From: Gnetum montanum
Taxonomy: Eukaryota > Streptophyta > Gnetopsida > Gnetales > Gnetaceae
Length of the DNA: 64,000 bases
Direction of reading: 5' to 3'
NCBI GenBank assembly: GCA_015680685.1
Contig: MNCI01034978.1
Location: 3,964-67,963 of the forward strand
This document shows, piece by piece, positions 32,680 to 43,798 of the stretch. Every line of letters begins with the position of its first letter. The first letter of the stretch is position 1. The position numbers and the translations under genes were made by a program. The notes below the pieces were generated by a model. It was not told the DNA's origin. It saw only the letters and a program-made list of their open reading frames with translations, and ran no database searches.

Positions 32680-32923
32680 AGTCAGGCCGTCGGTTTCGTT
32701 TTCGCAAGTCAAATCTACGCGTTTCCAAGACGTTTAATCGGCCATTGACGACAAGTCAATCAAGCGCACCCAAGACGACTTGACATGAAACACACGACGC
32801 AAATCTTATCTGCGTGAAGGAATCCCTGGATAACTACAATCACATTTTCAGAAACTCTGATTTTCCATGTTCGGCTGCTATTATTTTGGTGGAATTAAAA
32901 CTCATCATCTCTGAGCAGCTTTC

Positions 32924-34821
32924 ATGGCTGCTTTGGTGGTGGTGCTGCTGGTGTTTTTATTTTCAACCAGTGTGTCTGCTCAAGAAGGTTTGCAGTTAAG
33001 CTTGAATTGCGCTCTCTGCTTTATTTTTTAATTCTTTTTAATTTTTTACATCGAGGAACTCGTCGTTTATGAGCCTGCACTTTTACAGGATTTTTAAATA
33101 TTTTATGTGGAACCAAGTCTTCCAACGAATCGGGCAATGGGCTTTTCTGGATCCCTGATACAAATTACATCAATGGCGGAACATCCAAAGATATCGAAAA
33201 TGATGACATCTACAAAACTATTCGCAGATTTGAAAGACCTGTGCGTAAATCTTGCTATAAACTGCCCATCAGCCCTAATGAGAAGTATCTCCTCAGACTC
33301 AGGTTCGACACAGATAAATTTCAACCTTACTCTTCTTTCAGTTACAGTATCGAAAGCCAAGACATGCTGTCCATGAACCAGGCCAGTACAGGCAGCACAA
33401 CAGTTGACGAACGAATCCTGACAACATCTGGAAAGGTTCTCTACGTTTGCTTAATCAGACAAACGAACGAGGGGTCTGATCCATTTATAAGTGCCATTCA
33501 GCTCATACGACTTCGGCGTAAAATGTACCTGCAAGCGAAGAGGGGAAAAATGCTGAAACTGGGGGTCAGAATATATGTATACAGTTCAAATCATAAGCCT
33601 ATCAGGTATGCTTGTTGCTTAATTCTTGTGTTGTTTCATGTCCAACTTTGCAAATTTTAAAGCATTTTACTTTTCCTATTTTACCTCATTTGGGTAAGTT
33701 GCTAGGCGTAGTTCCTCAAAAAGATTAAGCTTTTATTCATGCTCCAAGGTCATGATCCTTCTATTGTCATCGTATGTTAACAGGTACCCAGATGATAAGT
33801 TCGACCGAGGTTGGACATCTGGTAACTTCAAGTTGGAAGGTCCAGTAAGTTCCAACGTGACCTCCATGGTTGTGGATGAGACCAATAATCTTCCTCCTTC
33901 CCAAGTAATGGAAACAAGCATCATAATAGACAGCATTTGGAATCATACATTCCACGCGTTCCTTCCAGACAGGCCAGCATTGTTCTTTTGCTACTTCGCT
34001 CAGTTTGAAGACAACATGACGTTGTTCAGGTTTAATGTTTCTATGGAGGAACAGAACATCGCTCTGATCTTAGACAAGAAAAACACTGCTCGGGAGGTTG
34101 CCCTGACGCCCAGAAGAAAGCTTGAAACTTATAATCTGACTCTCAGTAGAGCTGCAGCTGATAGAAAAGCAACCCTGAACTCTTACGAAACCTACCACAT
34201 TATGGACACAGATCCATTTACCAATCCAACAGACGGTGAATTCTAAGCCTGGAGTATTGTTGCAGTGCAAATATTATAATATTAAAAAGTGGGTCCGTGT
34301 GGATTATTGCTGATTTTGTGGGTTTGATACTGAACAGTGGATGTTTTACAAGAATTCAAACAGACGTTTGGCTTGAAGTTTGGATCATGGATATCTGATC
34401 CCTGTTACGGCGTCGCCTGGGATCACATAGAATGCTCTGGCACACGGGTCTCTAGAATGTGGGTGATACCTTTCAATTAGAAGCCAAAGAGCAAATTTTT
34501 TGTTCTGATTTTTTCCCCTTTTTTGGCATTCATCTTTCCCTGTTATGCGTTTTACGCTTCACAGGAATCTTTCCGGGAGTGATCTTAACGGTCAGATACC
34601 TCTAACACTTGGAAATTGTACTTATTTGGAGTATTTGTATGTCCCAAAACAATTAGGCTGATTTTTACTATTTGTTTGTGTTAGCTTTCAATAAATGCAA
34701 AATGCAATGGCTCTGATATAAGGCATATGTGGGTTTCCTGCTTTTTTCGGCAGGAATCTATCCAACAACAGTTTGACAGGAACTATTCGGATCTTTCTAA
34801 GCTTACCCGATTGACGACACT
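32924..34821 (+). pseudogene. Malectin-like/LRR receptor kinase, 5' exons only
   Basis: Six exons: 32924-32987, 33089-33605, 33784-34235, 34338-34458, 34565-34636, 34754-34821, all with GT..AG introns and matching phases. Exon 1 encodes a signal peptide (MAALVVVLLVFLFSTSVSA), then EGFLNILCG opens a malectin-like domain (FWIPDTNYINGGTSKDI, SCYKLPISPNEKYLLRLRF, PFISAIQLIRL, IRYPDDKFDRGW). Exon 4 has the FKQTFGL..GSWISDPC linker; exons 5-6 are LRR repeats (NLSGSDLNGQIP, NLSNNSLTGTI). This layout is that of LRR-I type plasma-membrane receptor kinases. Exon 6 is 68 bp, one short: a base is missing in ACTATTCGGATC, giving a stop at 34811. No transmembrane or kinase exons were found; a retroelement fragment begins about 100 bp later. 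Confidence 0.85.
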
Positions 34822-34922
34822 GTAAGTTGATTCATTTTTTAAATGGACAGTTTGGCATGAATTTGTCAAGGATATACTCTAACAACAGCTTCATCTTATG
34901 AAGAAATTTACAAAACAACAAG

Positions 34923-35270
34923 CGTCTTATGAAATCTCCTAACATCTTGATAAGTACTATCAACATGAATAATGATAATCAACAATACGCTAATCTTCTT
35001 CATTACCTCACGACTAGAGAAACTTCTACTCATCTCATGCCTACTCAAAAGGATGCTTTGCGCAAACATAGTTGGAATTTCTTATTAGTGAATCCTAATG
35101 GCTTATGTAATGTTTCTTTTATGGATGATCTTATAACTTTTTTTAGTCATGTAGAGTCTAAGACAAGAAATTTGGCATTTCTTATTAGTGAATCCTAATG
35201 GCTTATGTAATGTTTCTTCTATGGATGATCTTATATGTTTTTTTAGTCATGTAGAGTCTAAGACAAGAAA
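34923..35270 (+). mobile_element. Fragment of a Tat-like element (copy of 62.33-62.57 kb)
   Basis: From 34924 the sequence follows 62331-62572 of element 5 with only scattered differences (CTCCTAACATCTTGATAAGT, NLLHYLTTRETSTHLMPTQK). In element 5 this is the stretch between aRNH and the integrase zinc domain. The copy is more open than most of element 5, and its last 100 bp are duplicated in tandem (35072-35171 and 35172-35270). It sits just after exon 6 of the receptor-kinase gene. Confidence 0.85.
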
Positions 35271-36186
35271 TTATCTAGGATGGAAAGAAGAGAATGGAAT
35301 GGAATCTGAAGAACAAGGTGGTGTACAGCCCCTTGTGTATTAATGGTTAATGTGACTTAATAGATCACATTCCATATTCAGCCTCAAACAAACCACATTT
35401 AGTGACTTCGCATTAATACATTTGGCCCATCCATCCACTTGAGTAACAAGAATGCCTTCATCAAAGAGTCACCACCATTCCGACAAAACGAACAACGAGA
35501 AAGCGGGAAGCGAGAAGGACCTTAGTTAAAAGGAACATGTTTATTTTAGTTCCATAACCAATGCTTGTAACCCAAATGATTATTTTGTCTAAGGGGTGTG
35601 CTTTGAAATCTCCCTAGTTTTTTTTTTTTTTTTTTTTTTTTTGCATGAGAACCACACCATGCAAAAACTTATTATTTTTATTTGCTCAGCTTCCCAATAA
35701 TGTGGCAATGTTGGAATAGTAAGAAAACTTAAGAAGAAAACATCTAAACACCCGAGAGAATGGCCAACACAAGTGCATCAAATCTCCTTGAAGTCACACC
35801 CTTTTCAATCCTTGTGTCCTTCATTAGTTTGAGAAATACCCAGTCACCGATTCGTTGATAGTTCTTATTATTGAGAAAGGTGACTGTATAGTTCCAAGCT
35901 AAGAGAGACCATAGAAATTTATGGATGTATAGATGAAGTGGACTCATTTTCTGCTATATTGAAAAGAACCATACCTTAGTATCAACATCATAACTTAAAG
36001 GTAAAAACCAAACATTAGCAATCAATAAAATACAGTTTATTCCATCTTCAGAAGCACTTATTAGGTGACAAACTGTACAAAATAAACAAACACACAAAGA
36101 AATGGAAAAAGTATAAACGATGTTGTAAAACAAAAATAAGAAAAGTTAAAGAAATTTGTAAAAAGAAATATGTAAAACAAAAATTT
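35271..36186. other. No gene seen; poly-T tract
   Basis: AT-rich, with a run of 25 T at 35618-35642. The kinase exons of the receptor gene were looked for and not found. On the minus strand it follows the integrase of element 3, where that element's 3' LTR would be expected; no LTR sequence is recognisable. Confidence 0.5.
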
Positions 36187-37465
36187 TTAAAAAAAACCTG
36201 AGGGCCTCAAATGATTAGCATAGGTGGCCATCTCCCCCATGACTGAATTGGAAGGGAGAGATCCGAAATAAGGAGCAAGGTCATCCTCTCTCAGAGGTAT
36301 TATGTGTACCAGCTGTTCTAAGTTCATGGAAGGGTTTCGTTTGTTGCACATTGACCAATAATCTCTTATTAGGGCTTTCAAGTTTGTATATGGTCATGGC
36401 TCCTGAGGGAAAGGTTGTGTGAATGATGTAAGGTCCTTCCCACAATGTTTGAAATTTCGTGCATTGGGGCACATGTGTGGAGTTCCAGTAAAAGACCTTA
36501 TCTCTTGGTTGATACTTAACCTTTCAAATTTTTAAGTCATGACGTTGTTTGTTATGTACCTTATGCAACTCATTTGATGATAGGGCAACCAATCGATTTT
36601 CGTCTAGCTCGTTTAGAGTTGTCAATCTTTGTTTTTAGGCTAGATCAAGGTCAAGGTGGAGGTCACATGCCATGGATAGTGTACGGAGCTTGGTTTGAAT
36701 TGGAAGCTTTGGGAGTTTTCCGTACACTAACTCATAGGGAGAGTAGCCTATAGGGAGTTTCCAAGTTGAGCGATATGTCTAGAGGGCATCGTTTAGTTTA
36801 GTGCTTCAATCTCGCCTATATTTGCTAATTGTCCTTGTTAATATTCTAGTAATCTCCCGATTAGTAACCTCGGCTTGGCCATTAGCTTGGGGGTGATAAG
36901 GTGTAGTCAATTTATGTTCAACCCCTAAGTGTTGCATTAATTTTCGAAAGGTTGCACCTGTAAAATGTGTTCCATTATCTGAAATAAGTGCACGTGGCAC
37001 ACCAAACCTATTTACGACTTGTTGTTGTACAAATCGTGTAGCTGTAGACGATGTGCTGTCTATTACAGCAGCTGCTTCAGCCCATTTTGTTAGATAGTCA
37101 ACAACAAAAATGATATAAGCTTTTCCATTGGACATTGGTGTAATGGGCTCCATAAATTCTATTCCGCAAATGTCAAAGGGTTCCAAAGGTTGAATCCATT
37201 GTTGCGGATCCTCCATTCTAGTAGTTATTCCTCCATCACATTGACAACGCTCACAGGATTGGACAAAATGATGGGTGCCCCGAAATAGTGTTAGCCAGTA
37301 ATACCCTACAAGCAGGATCTTAATAGCTGTTTGTTTCCCTGCATAGTGACCCTCACAAGGGCCCTCATGAGCATCATGGAGAACTCTTAGTTGGTCCACA
37401 TCGGGCACACACCATCGAACCAAGCCATCAGGACAAACTTTGTAAAGTTGTTCTTTGATCTCCAT
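36187..37465 (-). pseudogene. Integrase, element 3
   Basis: 37465-36806 is a 219-codon open frame: zinc domain (VLHDAHEGPCEGHYAGKQ, CERCQCDGG), catalytic core with DICGIEFMEPI (Asp), PRALISDNGTHFTG (Asp) and PYHPQANGQAEVTNREITR (Glu). The DDE triad is intact. C-terminal pieces are 36472-36281 (TLWEGPYIIHTTFPSGAMTI) and 36381-36187 in another frame, so a shift is present. Joins element DNA to the chromosome in the nucleus. Confidence 0.9.
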
Positions 37466-38234
37466 GAAGTACTTGGTTCTGTGAAGAAAACTGTTGTTTC
37501 TTCCTAAAGTCCAACCCCTGTGGTGTTTGTTGGGAAAGGAGATAGGTAAGAATGCTACTATACCAATTCGTCCCCATAGGTTGGTTATTCACTACACCGA
37601 CAAAGAGGGCCTCATCAAGAAAATGATTAGATATGGTGTATTCACCCTCTTTGCTGTCCCAGTGCAATCGAGATAAATGATCTGCAACTACATTGTCGGT
37701 GCCCTTTCAATCTATTATCGTTAGATCGAACTCCTATAGGATTACCAGCCAACGTATGATACGAGGGCTAACCATTGACTTATTCATGAGAAACCTAATT
37801 GCACTATAATCCGTATGAATGTACACTTTGTAGCCTAACACATAGTGCCTAAACTTGTCCAGTGCAAACACTACAGGCATTAATTCCTTTTTTGTAGTTG
37901 TATAATTAAGTTGTGCACCGACGATACTCTTACTTGTACAGTGGATGTAATAAAGGCGTTTTTGTTCATCTAACTGTGTCAGTACGGCTTCTAAGGCATA
38001 ATTGGATGCGTTAGTCATTATATGGAATGGTCTAGACCAGTCAGGGGTTTGTAGAATGGGATTTTCTACAAACCTTTGTTTCAGAGTTTGGAATGCTCGT
38101 TCACATTCCCTAGTCCATTCGAATGGTACATCCTTCTTCGTTAGTTCTACCAACGGTTTGACAATCTTGGAGAAGTTCTCAATGAATCTCCAATAGTAGC
38201 CAGTGTGTCCAAGGAATGAGCAAATGTCTTTCAC
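37428..38234 (-). pseudogene. RNase H, element 3
   Basis: 38234-37734 reads FLGHTGYYWRFIENFSKIVK (end of RT), PFEWTRECERAFQTLKQRF, MTNASNYALEAVLTQLDEQK (first Asp replaced by Asn in TNAS), TTKKELMPVVFALDKFRHYV and HTDYSAIRFLMNKSMVSPRI. 37667-37428 continues with HWDSKEGEYTISNHFLDEAL, the connector to integrase. D-to-N at the first catalytic position would impair the enzyme. Confidence 0.85.
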
Positions 38235-38258
38235 AATTTTCGGTTGTTGGGTGATTCC

Positions 38259-39131
38259 TTAGATGACCCTAACTTTCTCTGGGTTTACCTCTATTCCTGA
38301 ATGTGAAATTTTATGCCTAAGTACTACGTCTTCTTGGACCATCAAATGGATTTTCTTCCAGTTGAGCTTTAAGTTGGTTTCTACACATTGATTTAGCACT
38401 TGCTCTAATCGTTCCAAGGCTTGATCAAAGCTTGTTCCATAAGTGGAGAAGTCATCCATGAAGACTTCTACTCCGTTTTCTATCTACTGTTGGAATATGC
38501 TCAGAACTAAATGTTGAAATGTGGTAGGAGAATTGCACAAGCCAAATGGCATTTGTTTATATGCAAACGTTCTCCAAGGATTGGTGAACGTTGTTTTGGC
38601 TTGATGTTTTGGTGCTATCCGTATTTGATTATATCCACTATACCCATCCAGAAAACTATAATAGCGATGCCCTGCTATAGTGTCCAAGACTTGGTCAATG
38701 AATGACAACGGGAAATGATCCTTGAATGTTGCCATGTTTAGTAGCCTAAAATCTATACACACCCTCCATTTACCTCCCTTCTTATGCATGATCACTAGAG
38801 GGCTAACGCATTCACCATCAACAATGGGATATATGAACCCAACTTTAAAAAGTTGTTCTATCTTTTCTTTTACTATTTGTTTCAACTTTGGGTTCAATCG
38901 CCTCTGTGGTTGTTTTCGAGGTTTCATGGAGGGGTCTGTGTAAATCCTATGCTGGCATATCCTAGGGTCTATTCTAGTTAACTCAAGGTATGACCAGACA
39001 AAGGCTTTTAACCACTTGTTTATTACTTTTAGCAGTCTTTCTTTTTTCTTAGGAATAAGTTTTGCATTGCTGATTACCGGTTTTCCATTTTCAAGGGTCA
39101 TATACTCCAGACCAGTGGGCAATGGTTTCAA
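38259..39131 (-). pseudogene. Reverse transcriptase, element 3
   Basis: 39131-38484 is open and covers the lead-in (YLELTRIDPRICQHRIY), fingers (GECVSPLVIMHKKGGKWRVC, IDFRLLNMATFKDHFP) and palm (FLDGYSGYNQI, YKQMPFGLCNSPTTFQ). A TAG follows (near 38484), then EVFMDDFSTYGTSFDQALER (FMDD catalytic box) at 38459-38259, to the thumb. One premature stop separates an otherwise complete RT. Confidence 0.88.
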
Positions 39132-39175
39132 GTCAAGGGGCCTTGTTTAAATCTCGCAGGAATTTCCAACTTCCC

Positions 39176-40112
39176 TTATTTGATGTTTTCAAGGCTAAGG
39201 TTCGGAAGTTGGCAACGGACTTGCTCAAGTGTGTCTGTGCTTCCAATATAAGCACTAGTTATTCCCTCAGTTAATTCCATGCAGGTTATTAAGTTACTCT
39301 TTTGATCAACCATCAGCCACAGGGTGTCCTCTTGTTGTGTGGCTGTTGCATATAGGCACCTTTGTATATTAATTTCTTGTTCACACCGATTGCATGTGGG
39401 CAATGCTAAACTTTGCATAACCCATGATTTCTGCACGCAATGGCACCTTGTGTCACTATATGCGATGCATGGAATTTTCTTCTTCTCGATCTTTTCAAAA
39501 GGGTTCTTCTTGGATATTTCCAGGGAAAGATCGTGGATTCCTAGGCATGCATCTATAGTGCTTAGCCATGCTCTTCCCATTATGATTGGAAAGTTCCCCT
39601 TACTATTGTTTACTTGTATCACTAGGAAATCAGTTGGATATGACCAACCACTCACAGTGGTAAAAATTTCCTCCACCAGTCCCAAAGGGATAGTGATGGA
39701 CTAGTCAGCTAGCTCAAGGTCGAATATTACTCTTCCTTAGTGGAGGCAGGTTCTAGGCTTTGTACATCTTCTATGATATTAAGTTGACTCTAGAACTTGA
39801 GTCTAGAAGAGCTTTACATGGTTCATTCCCAGTGACTTGGAGGTAGATTAGAGGACTTTCAGGATTAGAGAATTTCCTGGGAAGATGGCCCACCTTGATC
39901 CAATCAGTGATGGTATGTGTTAACATAACCGTGTGCGTTGAGCTCTGTTTTTGGTTTGAAATAGGTCCCAAAACTTTATTTGGTACAGAGGTGTTTAGAT
40001 GTTCAAACACTTGTGATGGTGAGGGCTTAGTTGGATTGTTGGTTCTGAAGAAAGCTCTTTTCGGCATAAGATTGTTAGAACCAACCACGGTTTGAGGATT
40101 CGAAGCCCTCAT
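39176..40112 (-). pseudogene. Protease and linker, element 3
   Basis: The frame 40112-39771 ends with LIYLQVTGNEPCKALLDSSS and RVNLIS, the retropepsin strand with DSS in place of DSG. After a stop, 39685-39176 holds VIQVNNSKGNFPIIMGRAWL, the C-terminal part of the domain, followed by a cysteine-bearing linker (CHCVQKSW, CNRCEQEI). The linker leads directly to RT. Confidence 0.75.
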
Positions 40113-40121
40113 GACATTGGG

Positions 40122-42463
40122 TTATTGTGGTTGAGTGGGGAATACCCCTTGCATTGTTGGAGCAGTTGGTAGTGGAGCTATCGATGTAAGAGTGGTGGAT
40201 GGATTTGGAGGATGGTATGCATGTGGTGTGTCTCTCTCAGGAGAATGAGTCTTATAATACTCCCGAGCTTGGTGGTGACGTGGTGGTGTCACATGACCAA
40301 TAGAGTCATGTGGAGAGATTGGCTGCTGCACGTAGTAGCCATATGGATCTGGTTTCTAGTAAGGGTATTGTTGCCTTGGTGATGGCATCTCCCATGACTA
40401 TGGGTATTGCCATTGCTGGTGTTGCTTCATAGGTTGTGGCGAAGCCCCACTTGGATAATATGTTAACATTTGGTGGAACTGCCTTGGGTTACCTTGGGGA
40501 TAAGGTAACTGACAGGGTGCTTGCCGTTTGTTAAGTCTTGGGTTGAGTGCATACACCCCAGACTCTTGCAGATGCGAGATTATTGGGCAACATCCCTTAG
40601 GATGGTCATACTGACATATCTCACATCCACCATCATCATTCGTATTGGAATCCACAACCTCTTCGGTGATAGTCATTTTACCCGTACCTTTGTTATATGC
40701 ATAGTCCAAATCCCTCTTATTTTTCTTATCATGGTCACTACTTCACTCCTTAGACTCCTCTACGATTTTTAAAATAGTTTCAAATCTACTATCTAAGGAG
40801 TCCCACATCTAATCTACCTTAGCCAACACTTCTGTTGTTAATTTATGAAGTGGCAAGGTTTTCCTACTCACCAACTCTTCGACTGGTGAATCATCCTCCT
40901 TCTCACAGAATCTCGCTCCCCTCTTTCGAAGGGAAGGATCACGGTTATACTCTTCCGCACTTTCTCTCTTACATAGCTCTCCTTCTTCCTTAGCTACTTG
41001 CTCCAACAATCTATGGACCTCATGGAACCTAAGTTCAGATAATCTCCCTTGGGCATATGTCCCAAGGATTCTCTTGGTTTTATGTCTTAGCCCATCTACA
41101 AGATGGCATAGTTGATCCCGTTGTGCATAACCATGACCCGGGCAACGATGTAAAAGTGCATAATAACGGCCCATGGCAGCATCCAAGGATTCATGAGTTC
41201 CCTACTTCCATCCTTGGATTTGTTTTCGTAAGTTGGATACTCGGGAGTACATTTGATATTTGTCATTAAATAGTTCTAGCATCGTACTCCACCTCCTAAT
41301 GGTTTCCGGTTCTAAGGACCAGTACTAGCTTTCAGCTTCTTTTATGAGTATCCTTGGGAATAACTTTAATTTTTGCCACTCGTTCTCAATATTCTGCAAG
41401 GCACAGGCATCATAAAATGCCTATAAGTGGTTCTGCAGATCAGCGTTGTATCCCCCCTCAAATCATGGGATATTATTCATGTCTAGTCTCTTGATCCGGC
41501 TATCTTTCTGGTGCCTTGTAGGTATTCTTATAGCCTCCGTAATGTCTAACACGCTTCAGGTTGCAAGTAGGGGTTCTTTGTTGTCATTCCTCTCATGGCA
41601 TCTATGATGCCTACGTGGTTTCCTACTTTCCCTTCTTTCATGCCTTGACTCTCTAGACTACCCTCGTCCTCTTTCTCGACTCTCTCGTCGAGGTTTCTCA
41701 CCATGTTTACCCTTATCCTCACCGTTAGGCTCCTTATGACTGCATCTAGACGTTGAATGAGAGGGTGAATGTTGCAATGAAAGTGAAGAAGAAGAAGAAC
41801 CATCGCCATGATAATGTTCCCTACCTTCTCTTCGGTGGTCCCGGCTCTAATCGTGATGATGATCAGAATGCTCACCCTTATCATGTGTTCATGTTCCCTC
41901 GTTGAACACTTGGTGTTCTTGGGGATCAGAACCAAGATTATGAATCGTGGAGCGTAGGTTCTGATACACCACCTCCTAACAATCGTTAGGAGGGGGAACA
42001 TTGTTTTGTGGAGAACCTATGAAAACAGGTTCACCATCCTCAATTTCGTTTAAGACGAGTGAAGCATTACGGGGACATTTGCCCTTCAACGATGTGTAAT
42101 AACTCTCCTGTCGTGAGTCTCGTTGACGTTGCGCTTTTGTGGGATGGTAGTCCCTTATGTTGTAATCTCATGCAACATACTCAACGTATAATTGTGACAT
42201 GCCTATTCATGCAAGGGAACGAAGGAGCATGTTGGAGGCTGCTCTGTCTGGGGTTAACACTATGTTACCCTCCAAGTCTCTCCAACACAGTTGTTCGTCT
42301 TCATGGAGACAAAGGTAAAGTCAAGTATATATTCATCGTAATGAATATATACCACACTGAATTGTTGAGGAATTGGCAGATTTTGGTTATGTGTGTTGTG
42401 TCACCAACTGTCTCTAGTGTTGGTCCTAGGCAGTGAAGTGCTTTTGTGTGGAGAAGAAGACAT
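40122..42463 (-). pseudogene. gag: Gag, element 3
   Basis: ATG at 42463 starts MSSSPHKSTSLPRTNTRDS, which then breaks. Main open pieces are 42001-41546 (out of phase in part), 41186-40809 (MDAAMGRYYALLHRCPGHGY, QRDQLCHLVDGLRHKTKRIL, a gag matrix/capsid-like region) and 40709-40398, which carries CEICQYDHPKGCCPIISH, a zinc-knuckle-like motif. 40331-40122 is Pro-rich and precedes the protease. Gag forms the particle that packages element RNA. Confidence 0.75.
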
Positions 42464-42589
42464 GTTTGTCTCATTCAATGTGCTATTTACTATTATGTTA
42501 TATTTTCATTTGATCAACCCTAAGGGTTCGTTTTAGCTCCCAACGATGTAAATGATTTCCTATGTTCTATGTAGCGCACAAACAACTAA

Positions 42590-42609
42590 GTCCTCGGTAA
42601 CGGTGCCAA
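42590..42609 (-). other. Primer-binding site of element 3
   Basis: The minus strand reads TTGGCACCGTTACCGAGGAC directly after the LTR. It is of the tRNA-Asp type used by Athila-like elements. Confidence 0.8.
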
Positions 42610-43404
42610 TGATGAGTGGTGAGATACCCCTACACTCAACCATACGAATACGAGCATCTCACGCGCGATCCGGTCGAACTCCAAGGACTAAGTGCTTACG
42701 CACCTTATGGAACACCTAAGGTTAATCAATCATTGTCTTCCCAGACTTACTTGTATTGTCACGGTTGTATGGTTAAGTAAGTCTGAGGTATATGATTTTT
42801 ATGTCTTTTATCTTTTTATCGCCTATGCTAAGAGATGAAAGGGTGAAGAGACTAAGTAACTAACTTTCACTAACTAAGCTTTAATTTTCCTAGCATCAGT
42901 ATCCGTTCCCACTTGCCGTACACACCTTGAACTAGTGCAACGCTACTGGGATTACCAAATGCTATTCGTTACTGGGTTACCAAGCATAGCACACGTGCTC
43001 GAAGTAGTTGTATTGAATGCACTTAACTAGGAGTTGAGGGTTGAGAGAGATTAATTATCTAAGAAATCATTTAAGCATTTAACATTAATTAATTCCTATT
43101 TAGCTTAGTCCATGCACTGCAAGGTTTATCAAAAAGTTTGTCTTTATTTCCGTACACAAATGTGTTCTCAGGTACAAATTTCTCGAATAAAGATCCGTTC
43201 ACTTTGAGACTCCTACTGCGGGCACATGGAAATTATTCTATCTGTGGAATGGTAAAACTGCCAGAGTTTAGCTAAGGGTCTAGATCTAGATGATCTTACA
43301 AGGGAAATCCACCTCTTATTTATAGACAAGGCGACGGGCTGCGATATCGTGGATGCGATATCGTGTACGCGATATTGCGGCCCATGCGATATCGCGTCCC
43401 ATCA
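42610..43404 (-). repeat. 5' LTR of element 3
   Basis: 795 bp with TGATG/CATCA ends. Near the start the minus strand has four copies of a palindromic GATATCGC/AATATCGC motif about 18-20 bp apart (43400-43335), then TATAAATAAG (43324-43315). CpGs are well kept. Aligns with 20350-21130 throughout. Confidence 0.9.
43315..43324 (-). promoter_or_regulatory. TATA box of element 3 LTR
   Basis: TATAAATAAG on the minus strand, directly downstream of the palindrome array; equivalent to 20401-20410. Confidence 0.75.
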
Positions 43405-43798
43405 GGCATGGAACAAGTGATACTATAATGACACTAGGAATGGTGCTTATAATAGATGATTCTATAAGATTAAAATCCAAGAGTTCAAAATGCACAATTA
43501 AATGTTTATCAGTTTGGGACTCCAATCCTAAGTATAGAAACTTATTAAATAGTGAAGACATTTGCATTAAAAGTTATTCTAAGAACACAACAACCAAGGC
43601 CACATGCTTAAACAATAAGTCAAATATCCTTTTAAACTCCACATCCCCATCCCTGTCGAAACAGTACTTTGTTTCACTTATTCTCCTTATTAGGAGGACA
43701 TCTAAGTGATTTAGACAAATTTAGTTAAGTAAAGTTGGGCATGTTTTATGAAAAAAAGGATACATTGCTAACTCTTAAAAGATTACTTTTGTCTCACA
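43405..43798. other. Spacer between element 3 and the CCD8 pseudogene
   Basis: About 395 bp of AT-rich sequence, probably the former 3' flank of CCD8. The base run next to the LTR is GGCATGGAACAAG; no matching target-site duplication can be identified because the other LTR is missing. Confidence 0.5.

Larger units (their letters stand above)
36187..43404 (-). mobile_element. Element 3: Athila-like Ty3/gypsy element, 3' LTR missing
   Basis: The best preserved element in the window. In minus-strand order: 5' LTR (43404-42610), PBS (42609-42590), gag (42463 to about 40122), protease and linker (40112-39176), RT (39131-38259), RNase H (38234-37734 and on to 37428) and integrase (37465-36187). 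No aRNH is present. The PBS type and domain sequences point to the Athila group. It was inserted about 395 bp beyond the last block of the CCD8 pseudogene. Some stops and shifts are present, so it is not functional as read. Confidence 0.92.
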
